A stretch of DNA of 64,000 nt, taken from NCBI GenBank assembly GCA_948146395.1, contig OX411547.1:62811610-62875609 (forward strand), given 5' to 3'. The notes under the pieces were generated by a model, which worked only from the letters and a program-made list of their open reading frames with translations, had not been told where the DNA came from and made no database searches. How positions within the stretch are numbered: position 1 is the first letter of the stretch; each line of letters starts with the position of its first letter. The stretch is from Fragum whitleyi. Lineage: Eukaryota; Mollusca; Bivalvia; Cardiida; Cardiidae. Position numbers and translations under genes: made by a program. This document shows, piece after piece, positions 10,679-22,187 of this stretch.

Positions 10679-11660
10679 AAACAAGAGGATCATGATGGTC
10701 CTATATCGTTTACCTGAATCAATAAACTAAGCTATTGTTTTTTTTTCTCATTGTTTTCTTTTATTGGGCTGAAAGCCTTTACCTTTTTACATGGTATCTC
10801 ATTAATTCTATTTCAAAATTCCATTATATGGGCACCCACAAAATATGGCTTATTTTTGTCCGAGAAGTTGTTTGAATAATTATGCTACATTCAATATTAG
10901 AAAGCTCTACCACTGGTGTGGTATAATGGTTCAGGAGGAGAGGACTTTTGAAATTCTCCTTCTTTGTATCCTTAAAATAATTGTGAACCCAAAACATATA
11001 TCTTAAAATAACCAAAGGTTAATACTTTGAGGTATTAAAGAAGACTATCATAATGCGATGATGCAAACAAAGAATGAAACTCGAAGCTTTATCATTTGTT
11101 GGGAGGAGAAATTTTTCAATAATTTCTTTCTTAGTCTCAATGTAAAATCTGGGAACCAACAACAAAGGTCTTATGATAACCATAGGTTTATCATTTGTGG
11201 TATTTTTATAGACTTTGACAAAGAAAAGCTTTACAGAAAATGTGAAAGGTCTAGGCATTATGGTTTTGTGAAAGAAGATTTTAAAATCCAGGAACCAACA
11301 ACATAGGGCTCACAATGAACCCAGGGTTGAAAATTGAAGTGTAACCTTAAGGTTATGCTGCTAATGTTTAGGTGTTGTTTTTTTTTGTCAAAAATGTAAT
11401 CTACAAGAACAACCTCGACTTTGTCAGATCAACTTGAAATTGTTATTAGTAGAAATGTTTTACCAGAAGTTATAGCCAATATTGCAGTTTTATTTTGGAT
11501 AAAAAAAAATCAGAAATGAGATTGACCTTGTCAAATGACCTTAAATTTTGTATCATCAGAAAGTTCTTGACACAAGCAATACATATGTGAAATATGAAGG
11601 CCCTAGTATTTGCTGTTCGGGCGGACCAACAGAAGGGACAAACACTATATGCCTTCAATA
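10679..11660 (+). repeat. AACAAGAGG...module dispersed repeat
   Basis: Starts AACAAGAGGATCATGATGG, then TTTACCTGAAT, and ends near GGCGGACCAACAGAAGGGAC. The head matches those at 9230, 19676 and 45799. Inside are diverged internal repeats (two GGGAACCAACAACA / AGGAACCAACAACA segments at 11150 and 11290). No coding frame. Confidence 0.55.
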
Positions 11661-12224
11661 AATCAAATGATTTGGAGGCACAAAAATCAGAAAGGACATT
11701 TGTTCCAATTTGATTTCATAAATAACTGTTTTTAGCTTAAGTTAACAAACACAATATTTGAGTTTTATCACAATGGTGAACTGAGTGCAAACTGTTACTA
11801 GAGGCTTATCAACTGGATGAATTGAATGCTTATGCCCAAAATTCTAGCTCCAAGAGTATTGCAAGACTTTCATCTTTTCTATCTTTTGTTTAATCAAAAC
11901 ATTCTGAGAAGAAGATAAATAGGTTGTTTCATTTGTAAGCAGAATCTTATTTTCACACAATGTTTTCCAAAGCTTCAATGTTTAAGGAAAACTTATAATA
12001 TGCATTGGAATAAATAATTTCCTAAGTGTGATAAGGAAAAACTCAGATCAACAAGTGTATCCACACAGCCTGATCAGTGTTTTTCAAATTGTGAAAAATT
12101 AAAAAAGTATGCTCTGGCATTTTTTAATTATCTTATCATATTAAAATCATGATAATCATTGGTAAAGAAGATTACTCTACAAAAAAAAAAAACAAAAAAA
12201 AAACAATGCCTTGCCAACTTTTAC
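11661..12224. other. No recognised feature
   Basis: AT-rich non-coding sequence with an A-rich tract at 12181-12202. Nothing supported. Confidence 0.4.
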
Positions 12225-12373
12225 ATATTTTCCTTTTATAATAAAGTGTTCAGGTCTATTTACGTGCTCTTGCACCTCTCCTCTGCTCTCTCTAGCGACA
12301 TTCCTGTCTTTAGACTCACAATGTAAACCATTGCCTCTTTCAATAGGACATTGAAATATCCTTGTGGGCAACC
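12225..12373 (-). CDS. Possible exon, unidentified
   Basis: On the minus strand an acceptor (CTACTTCAG) at 12374-12384 precedes an open stretch encoding LPTRIFQCPIERGNG and further polar sequence, and a possible donor (AT|GTAAAAG) follows at 12224. It lies downstream on the same strand as the CARF-like exons at 16358-19070, so it could be a later exon, but no family match was recognised and the splice sites are weak evidence alone. It could equally be chance. Confidence 0.2.
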
Positions 12374-12692
12374 CTGAAGTAGATCATTAAATAGAAAAGT
12401 TAGAAAATAACAGCATATAAATGTTGTTATGGAATAAGAACATATAAGATTAAAATGTTAATGAGAATTACAGCAATTTCATGACAGTATGTGAAAGATC
12501 AAGGTCACCATACTAGGTGTACATGAAAGTCTATTTATCTATTGGAGGCAAATCTGAATCACATCATTACCTGGGCATTTGGTGTTACATTTGTTGAAAT
12601 AAGTCTTAGGTTTGTGAACATTTAAGGGAAATAGTATGTATAGTTTTCTCTTCATTTCAATTTCTCAAGGTTAGTGTGAAAGTTATATAAAA
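12374..12692. other. No recognised feature
   Basis: Non-coding AT-rich spacer; no repeats or frames identified. Confidence 0.4.
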
Positions 12693-13685
12693 ACTAGAGG
12701 CGCCTGAGCGCCTGTTTCACTCCTCCGTCCTGAATAACTGTTTTTGGGAAGATTGATTGGGGATCGCAATATAATGCATCACCCATATCAACCATGCTTT
12801 TCATCCAATTAAATTCTTTGAAAGAGTCTTGGAAAGGGTCAATCAAAAAATCATCTCTTTGATATTTGGTTCAATTAGATCAGAGAATTCTGAGAAGATA
12901 TTTAATGGTTTTAACTTATATGGAAGTTAGATCCAATCAAAACCAAAATAAAAGGAATCTCATAAAGGGTCACCCAAAAATCATTTCTATGAAATTTGGT
13001 TGAAATTGGATGAGTTGATTCTGAGGAGAAGATATTTAAAGATTTTTCAATTTATATGGAATTAAGATCCTCCCATAAAAGCAAGTTTATGATCTGATCA
13101 AAATTCTTTGAAGGAATTTGATAAAAAGTCATCAAAAGATCACGTCTGTGAAATTTGCTTGAAATTGGACAGGCAAATTCTTCTGAGAAGATTTTTAAAG
13201 GTTTTACCTTACATGGATGTAAGCTTAAGTCATGTTTTTGATCTGATCAAAATTCTTTGAAGGTTTCTGATAAAAAGTCACCAAAAGATCATTTCTGTGA
13301 AATTTGGTAGAAATTTGATCAGTAGAATTCAAGGAAAAGATTTTTAAAGAAAAAGTTTACGGATGGATGGATGGAGGCATGATGGACACTCCTCCATGAC
13401 AATAGCCCCAGACAGGCAATTTGTGAGGAGAAGATATTTAAAGGTTTATTAATCTTAAATGGAAGTAAGGTCTGCACATTAAAGCCATGTTTTTTATCTG
13501 ATCAAAATAAAGTGTCTTCCGAGGATCATTTCTGTGAAATTGGGTTGAAATCGGATGAATAGATCCTGAGGAGAAGTTTTTTAAAGAAAAAGTTTATGGA
13601 CAGACAGACGGACAGACATACGGATGCACGACAGACATTCGGCCATGACAATAGCCCCAGTGACCTTTGGCCAGTGGAGCTAACT
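12693..13685 (+). repeat. Dispersed module with internal tandem units
   Basis: Head ACTAGAGGCGCCTGAGCGCC...CCTCCGTCCTGAATA. Tail GACGGACAGACATACGG...CCATGACAATAGCCCC and GGCCAGTGGAGCTAA. The body repeats a unit with TGAAATTTGGTTGAAATTGG and GAGGAGAAGATATTTAAAG several times at about 150-200 bp spacing. The tail appears reverse-complemented at 22190. Confidence 0.65.
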
Positions 13686-14262
13686 TGAGGTGCTTTAGTG
13701 CCTGTATCGCGCCACCAGCCTGAATATACTGATACAGGAAGAAGGTTGGGGCTTTCCTCAACAGGGGAAGCAACTCAAATTCAGTAATAATGACTAGTAA
13801 CTTTCCCTAAGGATAGTTCCTGTAAAATTTACCTGAGATCCCTCCAGTGTTTAAAACAAAAGGAGTTTCATTTTTTTCCATAAATGGAAATGTGCTCAGT
13901 CCATGAAAGCCATGTTTTCATCCGATCAAAAGTCTAAAGAAATCTGGTAAAAGGTCATCCAAGGATTATTTTTTTTAAAATTTTGCTTCAATTCTATCAA
14001 GCAAATTATGCGAAGGGAATTTTTGAAACTTTTACCATATGGGGATATTGTTCTACCTATTAAAGCCAAATTTTTCATCCATTTGAAATGCTTTAAAGAA
14101 ATCTGAGGGAGGGTGACTCAAGGGTTATTTCTGTAAAGTTAGGTAAGCTTCGATCAAGTAGATTCCGAGAAGATGTTTAAAGTAAAAAGTTTACAGATGC
14201 ATGCACTATGGACACCTTGCCATGACAATAGCCAGCAGGCCTTCAGCCAGGGGAGCTAAAAA
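13686..14262 (+). repeat. Second copy of the same module type
   Basis: Head CTTGAGGTGCTTTAGTGCC...CGCCACCAGCCTGAATA. Tail CACCTTGCCATGACAATAGC...CAGGGGAGCTAAA. It has the same architecture as 12693-13685, directly abutting it in the same orientation, with fewer internal units. Confidence 0.6.
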
Positions 14263-14425
14263 CTGTCATTCATTTGAATTTCAATAGGGCCACATTTCGT
14301 GTGTCACCCAATTAGATAGGACTCCTCTTAATCACAGTAAATCACAAACACACGCGTAAGGATCTGTTCAAAGTCTCAAGCATTTTTTCATAATTGCAAT
14401 CCAATAAAATAAAGAATTCTGATTG

Positions 14426-15038
14426 GTTTAAATCGCATCACGTGGGGAAATCCATTGCACTTTATTTCTGTATAAAATGCAATAGGTCTTTCGGGAAACC
14501 CCCGAACTTCGATCTGCAAGTCCTTTGTTGTAGGAACTCGAATTAACCTAGTTCCCGATCATCAACGCAACATTTCTATTCAATCTAAAAAAAAATTAAG
14601 ATATTTTCGAAAGAAATTACGATAACAAGCCTGCAGTTCTGATTCTGTGCCGACGTAAACTTAGAAAACAGCAAGTCGACGAAGACCGTCAAGCAACCCT
14701 CTCAACTAAGACCGACCTCGCCGTTTTCGTTTAAACGCACAGACTTACTTGGCAGAAACAAGCTTTTTGTCATAAGTACCTCTACGAATTTTAATGTTGT
14801 CGTTTATTTGTGTATCATTTGTTTTACTTTATGACATTTCACTTCGATAGCGAGATAAACAATTCACGATCTAAAAATAATTTTTTTATGCGGAGAAAGT
14901 AGACTTGAAGCTTTAATGTTTGGCCGAGTATTTTAATAGTTTCTTCGATCTATAGGATTGCAATTATAAGGGACGAGTGTCTTTTTCACTGCGTTTATTG
15001 GGGTATAAAGTGCAATTGCCTTAGCACATGGCTTAAAC
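14426..15038 (+). mobile_element. TIR element family X, copy 1 (~610 bp)
   Basis: Begins GTTTAAATCGCATCACGTGG...CATTGCACTTTAT and ends ATAAAGTGCAATTGCC...CATGGCTTAAAC, which are imperfect inverted repeats of about 35-40 bp. A related copy lies at 34937-35525. There is no transposase frame, so it is probably a non-autonomous DNA transposon. The superfamily is not identified. Confidence 0.6.
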
Positions 15039-15450
15039 ATAACGCCCGTAGAGTAGGGGTACTCTAAATGCCAAGCCGGTATGTGGTATGTAAGCCTTTT
15101 TTGGAAGAATTTTCAATAGGCAATGTTCGGGCATTTAAACAAAGATCAAGGCCACCTCTGATTGGTCATTAATATTGCAGTTTAAAATTGTTTATTTTAT
15201 GGACTCTAACTCCCATTCTACAAGAAACAGTTCAGTAAATTGAGATTGTGGCCAATTTGATGATGTAACAAGGGATTTTAAGCAACAAGGGATTTATTCT
15301 TTTTTTTACAATGTTTCCTCAATTATAAATTCACAGTGTGGTAAAAACCAGTGATGAAACGCTAAAGGGTTAAATAGCACCAAAACTAGTATGACATTGT
15401 GAAAAGTCATGACTTCCGAAATGTTGCAGAACTATCATGGGTCCACTACC

Positions 15451-15678
15451 TTAACCCTTTCCTGCTTTGCAAAATTTTACACCTGTCCAAATTCAAAAAT
15501 TTTGCAGACGACAATTTAAAGTTGATTTTATTGTAGAAATAATCATTTGGTTGGGTAGAATTTTTTTTTGAAAAAGAAGAAATTGCTTGTCACATGCAAT
15601 TCCTTCTTTTTTCACAATGTTTTCTCAAGTATATAAATACAGGGATGTAAAAAACAGAGTTTAACCAGAAATGGGTTA
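15451..15678. mobile_element. TTAA-flanked MITE copy
   Basis: Starts TTAACCCTTTCCTGCTTTGC and ends AAATGGGTTA. Inside is a hairpin, AGAAATTGCTTG/CATGCAATTCCTTCT. TTAA flanks and CCC-starting termini are the hallmark of piggyBac-type integration, so a piggyBac-related MITE is inferred. Confidence 0.65.
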
Positions 15679-16061
15679 GGTGTAAAATATAAAGAATGTA
15701 ATTTATGGGATTGCACAGGTGTAGGTAAATATTTATCAAATATTTACTTACGAATATTCAACACCACTCCTTAAATCTAACTACAGCAAATTGTAAGAGC
15801 ATCACGTGCGGGTGCAAATGCTCTGATGTTGGGTACTAATTTGTGCATAAAAATTCGTCGTAAAAATTTAGTCCAAAAAAGGACATAATTTACAATCCCT
15901 ATATTCATTAGGTTACTATTTTCCTACTTAACATAAATTCTGTTTTTCAAGTGTCAATGCCCCAAGTGAAACCAGAGGTATCAAAAAATGTCAAAGTTTT
16001 GGCAGGATGCTGCTGACTGACTGACAATTTTTTATAAAAAAAATAGCAAATTACAAATCAA

Positions 16062-16286
16062 CTCATTCCCATACACAAACAAATTAGACTGGTTCAAAGT
16101 CAAAGAAGCTGCAGGCTGTAATTCCAAATTGATGGAATGTAAATTTTTGTAGTCATTATGGATAGAAGACATTGTGCATAATAAAAAATTGGTTGCCACA
16201 ATCAATTTCTTCATTTTCTACAAAGTTTTCCAAAGCTTATTTTCTTGAGAGGCGTAAAAAGGAGGGACTGTGTGGAAATGGGTTAA
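16062..16286. mobile_element. TTAA-MITE, diverged copy
   Basis: Contains AGACTGGTTCAAAGTC, the hairpin part AATCAATTTCTTCATTTTC, and the end GTGGAAATGGGTTAA. Closest to the copy at 18135-18340. The left end is poorly preserved. Confidence 0.5.
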
Positions 16287-16357
16287 AGGTTACAGTATTC
16301 CTTTTGGTTCAAACCATACAATTATTAAATAAGGAATAAATCTATGCATGCAATTAC

Positions 16358-16507
16358 CTGATCTAAGGAATGACCCTTATGCTGGTTGACATTTCCCAGG
16401 CAAACAATATATAAAATCTCATGTGGAATTTCTTCTCCAGATTGAAGTCGACTCATTATGTCGTTGGTAATATTATCTCTGTGAACACCATATTCATCTT
16501 CTAAATT
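16358..16507 (-). CDS. CARF/ALS2CR8-like protein, exon with HxGH motif (third supported exon)
   Basis: Open 50-codon exon with acceptor TATATTTCAG at 16508-16517 and donor CAG|GTAATTG at 16357. It encodes NLEDEYGVHRDNI ... ILYIVCLGNVNQHKGHSL. It joins in phase 0 to the exon at 17957-18076. The HKGHS element close after a beta-strand-rich stretch is typical of the CARF (calcium-responsive transcription factor, ALS2CR8 family) DNA-binding region. Recognition is by remembered family pattern, not a search. Exons further downstream were not identified. Confidence 0.6.
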
Positions 16508-17442
16508 CTGAAATATAAAAAAGGTACTAAATTCTGAAATATAAAAAAGGTAATGAAAGTGAAATTTATGTGAAACATTGACAAATGAAATAACAGGAAA
16601 AGACAAGAGCTCCAAGAGGTATTTTAGCTCCCTCTTCAATTCAGCAAATTAAATAACGATTTATATTCAAATTATATCAAGGGGGTAGCTAGATAAACTC
16701 AATAAAAACAAGTTATTCAACAAAATTCAGAAAATACATCAATTCCCAAGGTCAAAAGCTAAAGTTGATGACAGATTTGTTTGATAGTCCTATAGCTCTA
16801 ATATTTGTTATAAACATTTTAAGACAGCAAGTCTATGGTAAAAGTCGATGTCATTTGCTGAACATGATGCCAGAACAATACGTAATCAAAGCACAATAAT
16901 CATTTTGAGAAATAAAAAGATAAAACAAATTTCATAAGAGCTCTGCAAGCCAATGCCTGACTCTTTAGCTGTTGGTAGCTGAATAATGAAAAAGCTAAGT
17001 CCAAAAATTGGCATAATACTTTCAAAATTTTATTTACAGATATCTCTTGTGATAGTAAAATAAAAATGACTAGGTTTGAGTTAATACCATCAATAACAAC
17101 AGAGATATGACAAGTTATATTCCTAGATTAAATTTAGTCAATTTTCAGATATTTTGTACAAAAAAAATAAAGGCCTAAATTTAATATTTAAAAAATTTAG
17201 CAAATTAGGTCAAATGTAAAATTTCTAAATTATTTTTGCTAAAGAACAAGTGTGTCAAATCAATTTCAAGACCCTGGCACTTACCAATCAAAAATTAAGT
17301 GCAATGTTAAAGTTTCAATCTTTGATAAATACTATCTTGAAAAATTCCCTTGATCTTGTCTGATGACCTTTTATATCAAGAGAATGGTCTTGCTACATGG
17401 AAATCACGGGACAAATGACAATCCTTATATTTACTTATTAAA

Positions 17443-17689
17443 CTTTAGCCCTTTCCCATACAATCTCTTGTTTTTATCACTTGTTTTCAAGACCTATAAA
17501 TTTTGTAGTTTGGAAAAGATAGCAAAGAAAGAATATATATGCTTGTAAAAAAAGCAATTTCTACTTTCCCTACATTGTTTTCTACCCTTACCAGTGATTA
17601 TTTTTCAATTATAATGCACCTTGATTTGTCATCTGCATCATTTTTCAAATTGGAGCAGTGAAATTTTTTGTCATCTAGGAAAGGATTAA
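17443..17689. mobile_element. TTAA-MITE in intron of the CARF-like gene
   Basis: Starts near TTTAGCCCTTTCCC and ends AAAGGATTAA. The inner hairpin arms have decayed (GCTTGTAAAAAAAGCAATTTC). About 245 bp. Confidence 0.5.
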
Positions 17690-17956
17690 AGTTTTATCTG
17701 ACAAAAAGACAAACATACAGACAAATATCTAAGGGGGCATTACATGAAGCTTACTTTCTCATGATGGAGTACAACTGTGCAACTACTTTATTTTGAAATC
17801 TATCATAAATTGTAGGAAATACACTACAGACATTTATTAGATGGATAGATAGACAGAAACACGAAAACAATATCCCTCCACCTATACAAAATTTTTGTAA
17901 AAAATATTTCCCCTTGTTATGACATACTCAAACATTGCAACATAATTCTAGTTTAC

Positions 17957-18076
17957 CTTGAAAGATGGAAACCTGCAGATTTCCCTTATGACACACTGGG
18001 CCGGACAATTGACTTTCTTTGTTGGAAATACTCTGAACGAACTGCCTTTTGTGTAACGTTCATGATCACCAGGTCG
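17957..18076 (-). CDS. CARF/ALS2CR8-like protein, exon with NCPA motif (second supported exon)
   Basis: Open 40-codon exon with acceptor CATTTTAG at 18077-18084 and donor AAG|GTAAAC at 17956. It encodes RPGDHERYTKGSSFRVFPTK followed by KVNCPAQCVIREICRFPSFK. The KxNCPAxxxIRxIxRFP pattern, with its Cys followed later by HKGH in the next exon, is the characteristic core of CARF-like nuclear DNA-binding proteins. Phase 0 at both ends matches its neighbours, so the three exons splice into one frame. Confidence 0.65.
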
Positions 18077-18134
18077 CTAAAATGATGACAAACTTTATTG
18101 AAATGTTAGCTTTTAATATAGGACCACACATCAC

Positions 18135-18340
18135 AATTGTAGACAAGTCAAAAGTCAAAGAAGCTGCAGACAACCATTTAAGTTAATGGAATTTGAAATT
18201 TCTTTGTCTTTTTGGATAGAAAACATCATGGATAATGAGGAAATTGCTGAGTACAAACAATTTCTTCATTTGCTACAATGTTTTCTATAGCTTTTTTCTT
18301 GAGATGCGTAGAAAGGAGGGGTTGTGTGGTAATGGGTTAA
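18135..18340. mobile_element. TTAA-MITE in intron of the CARF-like gene
   Basis: Contains GACAAGTCAAAAGTCAAAGAAGCTG, the AAATTGCT...ACAATTTCTTC hairpin part and the end TGTGGTAATGGGTTAA. It is close kin of the copy at 16062-16286, with which it shares the AGATGCGTAGAAAGGAGGG-type segment. Confidence 0.55.
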
Positions 18341-18907
18341 CAATTCACCTAAAATTAATTTAATTGAATCATGATTAAAAAACATATTTTAAGCTCAGAT
18401 GGTATGAACAATATCACTGCATACAGACATCCATTTATATGCTCTCAAGATCTTGAAAGTAAATAAAAAACCTAAGTCGAAAGGGGAGCATAATTTGAGT
18501 CAAAATTCAATTAGAAATTCCACTTAAAAGCACGGATTGTTTCAGGTTCATCCCTACTAGATATTTGAAAAAGCCTGTTTTTGCATAACAAGGACAACAA
18601 CACTACAATATCTGGTATCTCCAACACATTTGTTAGTTTTAAACAAGGGAAAATTTTCCTAATTTGTCATTTTCTGGTAACATTAAATTTTGATGAATAT
18701 TAACTATGACATCAAAAATGATGGAGGATTAAGTTAGTTTTTTTCAGTATGGTACAAACATTAAGCCTACTCTGATCGCTCATGCAGTTTATACTGACTG
18801 CCAATTTTCTTTACAAAACTGGGATATTCCTTGATGGGACCATTAAAAAAATATGATTAGAGAACAAGTAAACAATTTCATCAATTCATGAAACTAAAAT
18901 CATTTAC

Positions 18908-19070
18908 CTTTTTTGAAGATATAGTCTTCAACCTCTTTTTCCTATCTGTCCCACAATGGCAGTCATACCTTTTGCGGCCAAGCACTGCAAATGGAATTCC
19001 AGAGTATTCCTCTCTTCCAATTTCCACCGATCGTAGTCCTGCCACAATATTTTGGTGACATTTTCCAAGC
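18908..19070 (-). CDS. CARF/ALS2CR8-like protein, exon with GIPF and CHCG motifs (first supported exon)
   Basis: Acceptor TTCTAAACAG at 19071-19080 and donor AAG|GTAAATG at 18907. Only one of the three frames is open. It encodes LGKCHQNIVAGLRSVEIG, then EEYSGIPFAVLGRKRYDCHCG and TDRKKRLKTISSKK. The exon begins one base into its frame, so it needs two bases from the preceding exon, and it ends in phase 0, matching the exon at 18076. The GxPFxxxGxxxYDCxxG segment is what usually precedes the NCPA core in CARF-like proteins. Three consistent phases and canonical splice sites make a real gene likely. Confidence 0.65.
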
Positions 19071-19675
19071 CTGTTTAGAATAAATACACAAGATCAGTCT
19101 ATTTACCAATACATTCTATTCTTTGTCTTTGCTATTAGGCTGGACAATTTATCCAGCTCTAATTCAAATTTTTACATGCAAAGGCTGTGTATTTTCTCTT
19201 AAACATTTCTGATAAAATGGATTTCAAAGTTGCAAAAGAAATTGAACCACTTCCGTTAACCAACACTGTTAAATGTTCTTGACGGCTGGTAGGTGGAAGT
19301 AGGATTTTAAGCAAGACATATATCTTTCTTTTTTTTTGAATGCATTATTTGAAAAGAAAAGATTCAATCTAAATTGGTAGGACAGAAGGCATCTCCTATC
19401 TATGAAGTTTCAAGCATGTGACCAGACAAGAAATAATTAACCTTGAAGGATTGCACAGACCCCACAAGCTAGATGTTTCTGTTTTTTTAAATATTTTCTA
19501 AATCCAGTCATTCTACCATAAGCATATCTTTATTTCATCCAACTATATATCATAATATTTCTGCTTGACCTTTGCTGTAATTTTTCTAATTCCTCCCTTT
19601 GCTTAAATTCTTGATTTTAACAATGCACATGAAACCTGTATGCAATCAATCTTAATGAAAGATATACACAAAACA

Positions 19676-19716
19676 AGAGGGCCATGATGTCCCTTTCGCG
19701 CTCACCTGCTGCATTA
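19676..19716 (+). repeat. AACAAGAGG module head
   Basis: AACAAGAGGGCCATGATG ... GCGCTCACCTGC, an isolated head of the module family seen at 10679 and 45799. Confidence 0.5.
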
Positions 19717-20106
19717 GAGTCAATGATGCAAATCAAATAGACCTGTCTTTGCTAAGACAAAAAACTTTTTTCTAAAGTTCGTGCTCAGGTCAGCTAAAAA
19801 TAAATCTTTCATAGCAATCTTTCAGATATATGGATTTGATGCTTCCACACAATTATCAAGTTGGTCAAGCTATATGAGAAATCAAAATACATTTTTCAAA
19901 ACAAACATGTAATTTAGAAATAGGCCCACATTCAAGATCAATGACAGAAAGAGAAAAATTCTATAGAAGATGGCAGCCTTTTCCTGTGGTGACAATACAC
20001 AAGAGAACCCTTCAAAATAGCAATCAAATAACATTTTTCATAAGCCTTTTTTCATTATGAATAATGTTTTCGTGTATCCCTCTTTTCACACCTCTCTCAC
20101 CAAGCT

Positions 20107-20331
20107 TTAACCCTTTACCGTTTAATCCCTGGTTTTTACGTCCCTGTAAACTTCTAATTGAGAAAACGTTGTAGAAATGTAGAAATTGCTTGTAACAAGC
20201 AATTTCTTCTTTTTCCACATTTTTTCTTATCTACCAAATGGTTATTTTTCAAATAAAGTCACTTTAAATATATCGTCTGCAAACCTTTGAATTTGGGCTG
20301 GTCCAAAGTTTGCAAAACCTGAAAGGGTTAA
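20107..20331. mobile_element. TTAA-MITE, best-preserved copy
   Basis: TTAACCCTTTACCGTTTAAT at one end and ACCTGAAAGGGTTAA at the other, with terminal inverted repeats inside TTAA. A central perfect hairpin, AGAAATTGCTTG / CAAGCAATTTCT, has a four-base loop region. Length 225 bp. A sister copy lies at 31602-31830. Confidence 0.75.
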
Positions 20332-20639
20332 GCACAAGAGGTCGCAACTTTGACTCAAAAACAATGATCAGGCCCTTCTCTAAAATAAGTTAGTTCTTGT
20401 TGGTTTTTCTTTGTTCTTTTATTCATGCCTTAGTTTTAGGTTTCAAACGCAAATGATAATACTTTGATATGAAATAAGGCAAAGCCTCTGACCGGAGTCA
20501 AAAAGAAATACTGATCAACAGTTTACAATGAACTACTATACAAGATTTTGATGAGATATTTTAAATCAATAAATATCACACAAATTAACACTTTATAAAT
20601 CAAATTTGTCTAAAGTGACACTATATTATTCAGCTGAGT

Positions 20640-21345
20640 AGAAATAGCAAAGACAGAGCCAAGGCAGACAGATTGGCATTACATTTCACTTGACCACAGT
20701 CCAGGCTGGGCTGTTCTTAGATTCTGTAATGTTTATCAATCATTCTTGGGCTTGTCTGACCTGGATCATTTAAGATTTCAATATGTACACATTACAGATA
20801 AATATTATTTTCTGTATCCATCAAAGAAATTGACACAGTACAACAAAGACAGAACCATGGCAGAAGGATAAGCGTCGCACTTGACCACAGCCCAGCCCGG
20901 TCTAAGATTCCATCAAGTTTATAGTTTAATCTTGGGTTCCTCTGATCTGGATCCATAAAGATCTATGTATGTATAGATAAGATATAGTGTTTGTATCAAA
21001 CGAGGATATTGACCTAGCACAACAATGACAAAGCCAAGCCAAGGAGGACATATAAGCATCACACTTTACCACAGTCTAGGCAGGGCAGGTCTAAGATTCT
21101 GTAATATTGATTTTTCAATCTCGGACTCATCTGATCTAGATCCATTAGTATACATTAGAAATAGATATCATTATCTTATCCAGCAAAGAAAATGACATAG
21201 CACAACAAAGACAGAACCAAGGAAAGGCTGATGGATTAGCACTGAACTTTACCAAAGTCTTGGCCAGTCTAAGATTCTATATTGTTGATTGTTCAATCTT
21301 GGGCTGGTCTGATCTGGATCGATATAGATCTCTATATGTACCCAT
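20640..21345 (+). repeat. Tandem array, four ~180-bp units
   Basis: Four units each carry CACAACAAAGACAGAACCAAGG, an ACTTTACCACAGTC(T/C) segment, CTAAGATTC and TCTGATCTGGATCCAT. Unit starts fall near 20640, 20831, 21010 and 21194. Non-coding. Confidence 0.8.
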
Positions 21346-21649
21346 AAATATATAATAAATTAAAAATTTGATCCCAGTTAATAAAAATAACTTGTTAGAT
21401 TTTTTCATGCTAGAAAGGATTTTGGGGGTAACAAGTAAAGAAAATTTCATTTGGGCAACTAGCTAACCAAAAATGTGTTAAAAGTTAACCAAAATAACCA
21501 TGACTTGACAGAGGATCAAGTTGACAGACGGGTATAATCCCTTACACGTCCCCCTTTGGAGGAGTATAAAAAAGATACATTACATGGTTCAAATTCTAAA
21601 ATTATTGTAATATTGGAAGCGTGACAATGTGAGGGGGTCGGCATAGTTA

Positions 21650-21781
21650 ATTAATTCTCTTTCCCAAATCTTTTGTAGTTTTGCAGGCCACAAAACGGCT
21701 GTTTGTTTCCATTTCGTGGTCCCTCAATGCATGTGCGGCAGCATCCAGACTCTCGCAACGGACTACATTAAACCGATCCAT
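21650..21781 (-). CDS. Possible first exon of the CARF-like gene
   Basis: ATG at 21781-21779 with an upstream in-frame stop close by. It encodes MDRFNVVRCESLDAAAHAL, then RDHEMETNSRFVACKTTKDL, and a TAA follows at 21647-21649. The MDxFxVxxCxSxxxAxxAL...TRFVxxKxTKDFG pattern is what I associate with the N-terminus of CARF/ALS2CR8-like proteins, and the strand and position fit the exons at 18908-19070. Odd point: no GT donor is visible before the stop. The splice site may be non-canonical or mutated, or this may be a broken or separate copy. Confidence 0.45.
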
Positions 21782-22187
21782 TGCGCCTTCCGACCTTTAC
21801 AATTTTCTACTCTCTTGTGGGAATGGCGGGAGAGAGGACTCGGGTACCAGCATAGAGTGGGAGCCTTAGATAAACAGGTCTAGATTCACACTAGTCGAGG
21901 GCACCTAGACTATATAAGATTTGGTAGTGTGGTGCCATGTATAGCCTATTTCAGGTATAGCTTCTTGTTTTATCACAATTTTCGAAATAAAGCAGAATAT
22001 GAAGACTCTCAGAGATTCAGGGTTGTAGAAAAAATCAAGTTGTTGGTGTATAACCTGGACGGCGTATATACAGACTTTATTTTCTAGGTACGACATTAAT
22101 AACGAAGAGCGATGAAGAGCAAAGGCTGTAGAAATTCGATATGGCTTTACATCTGAATCACTATCAGATTTGTTTCTTTTTGGTTTT

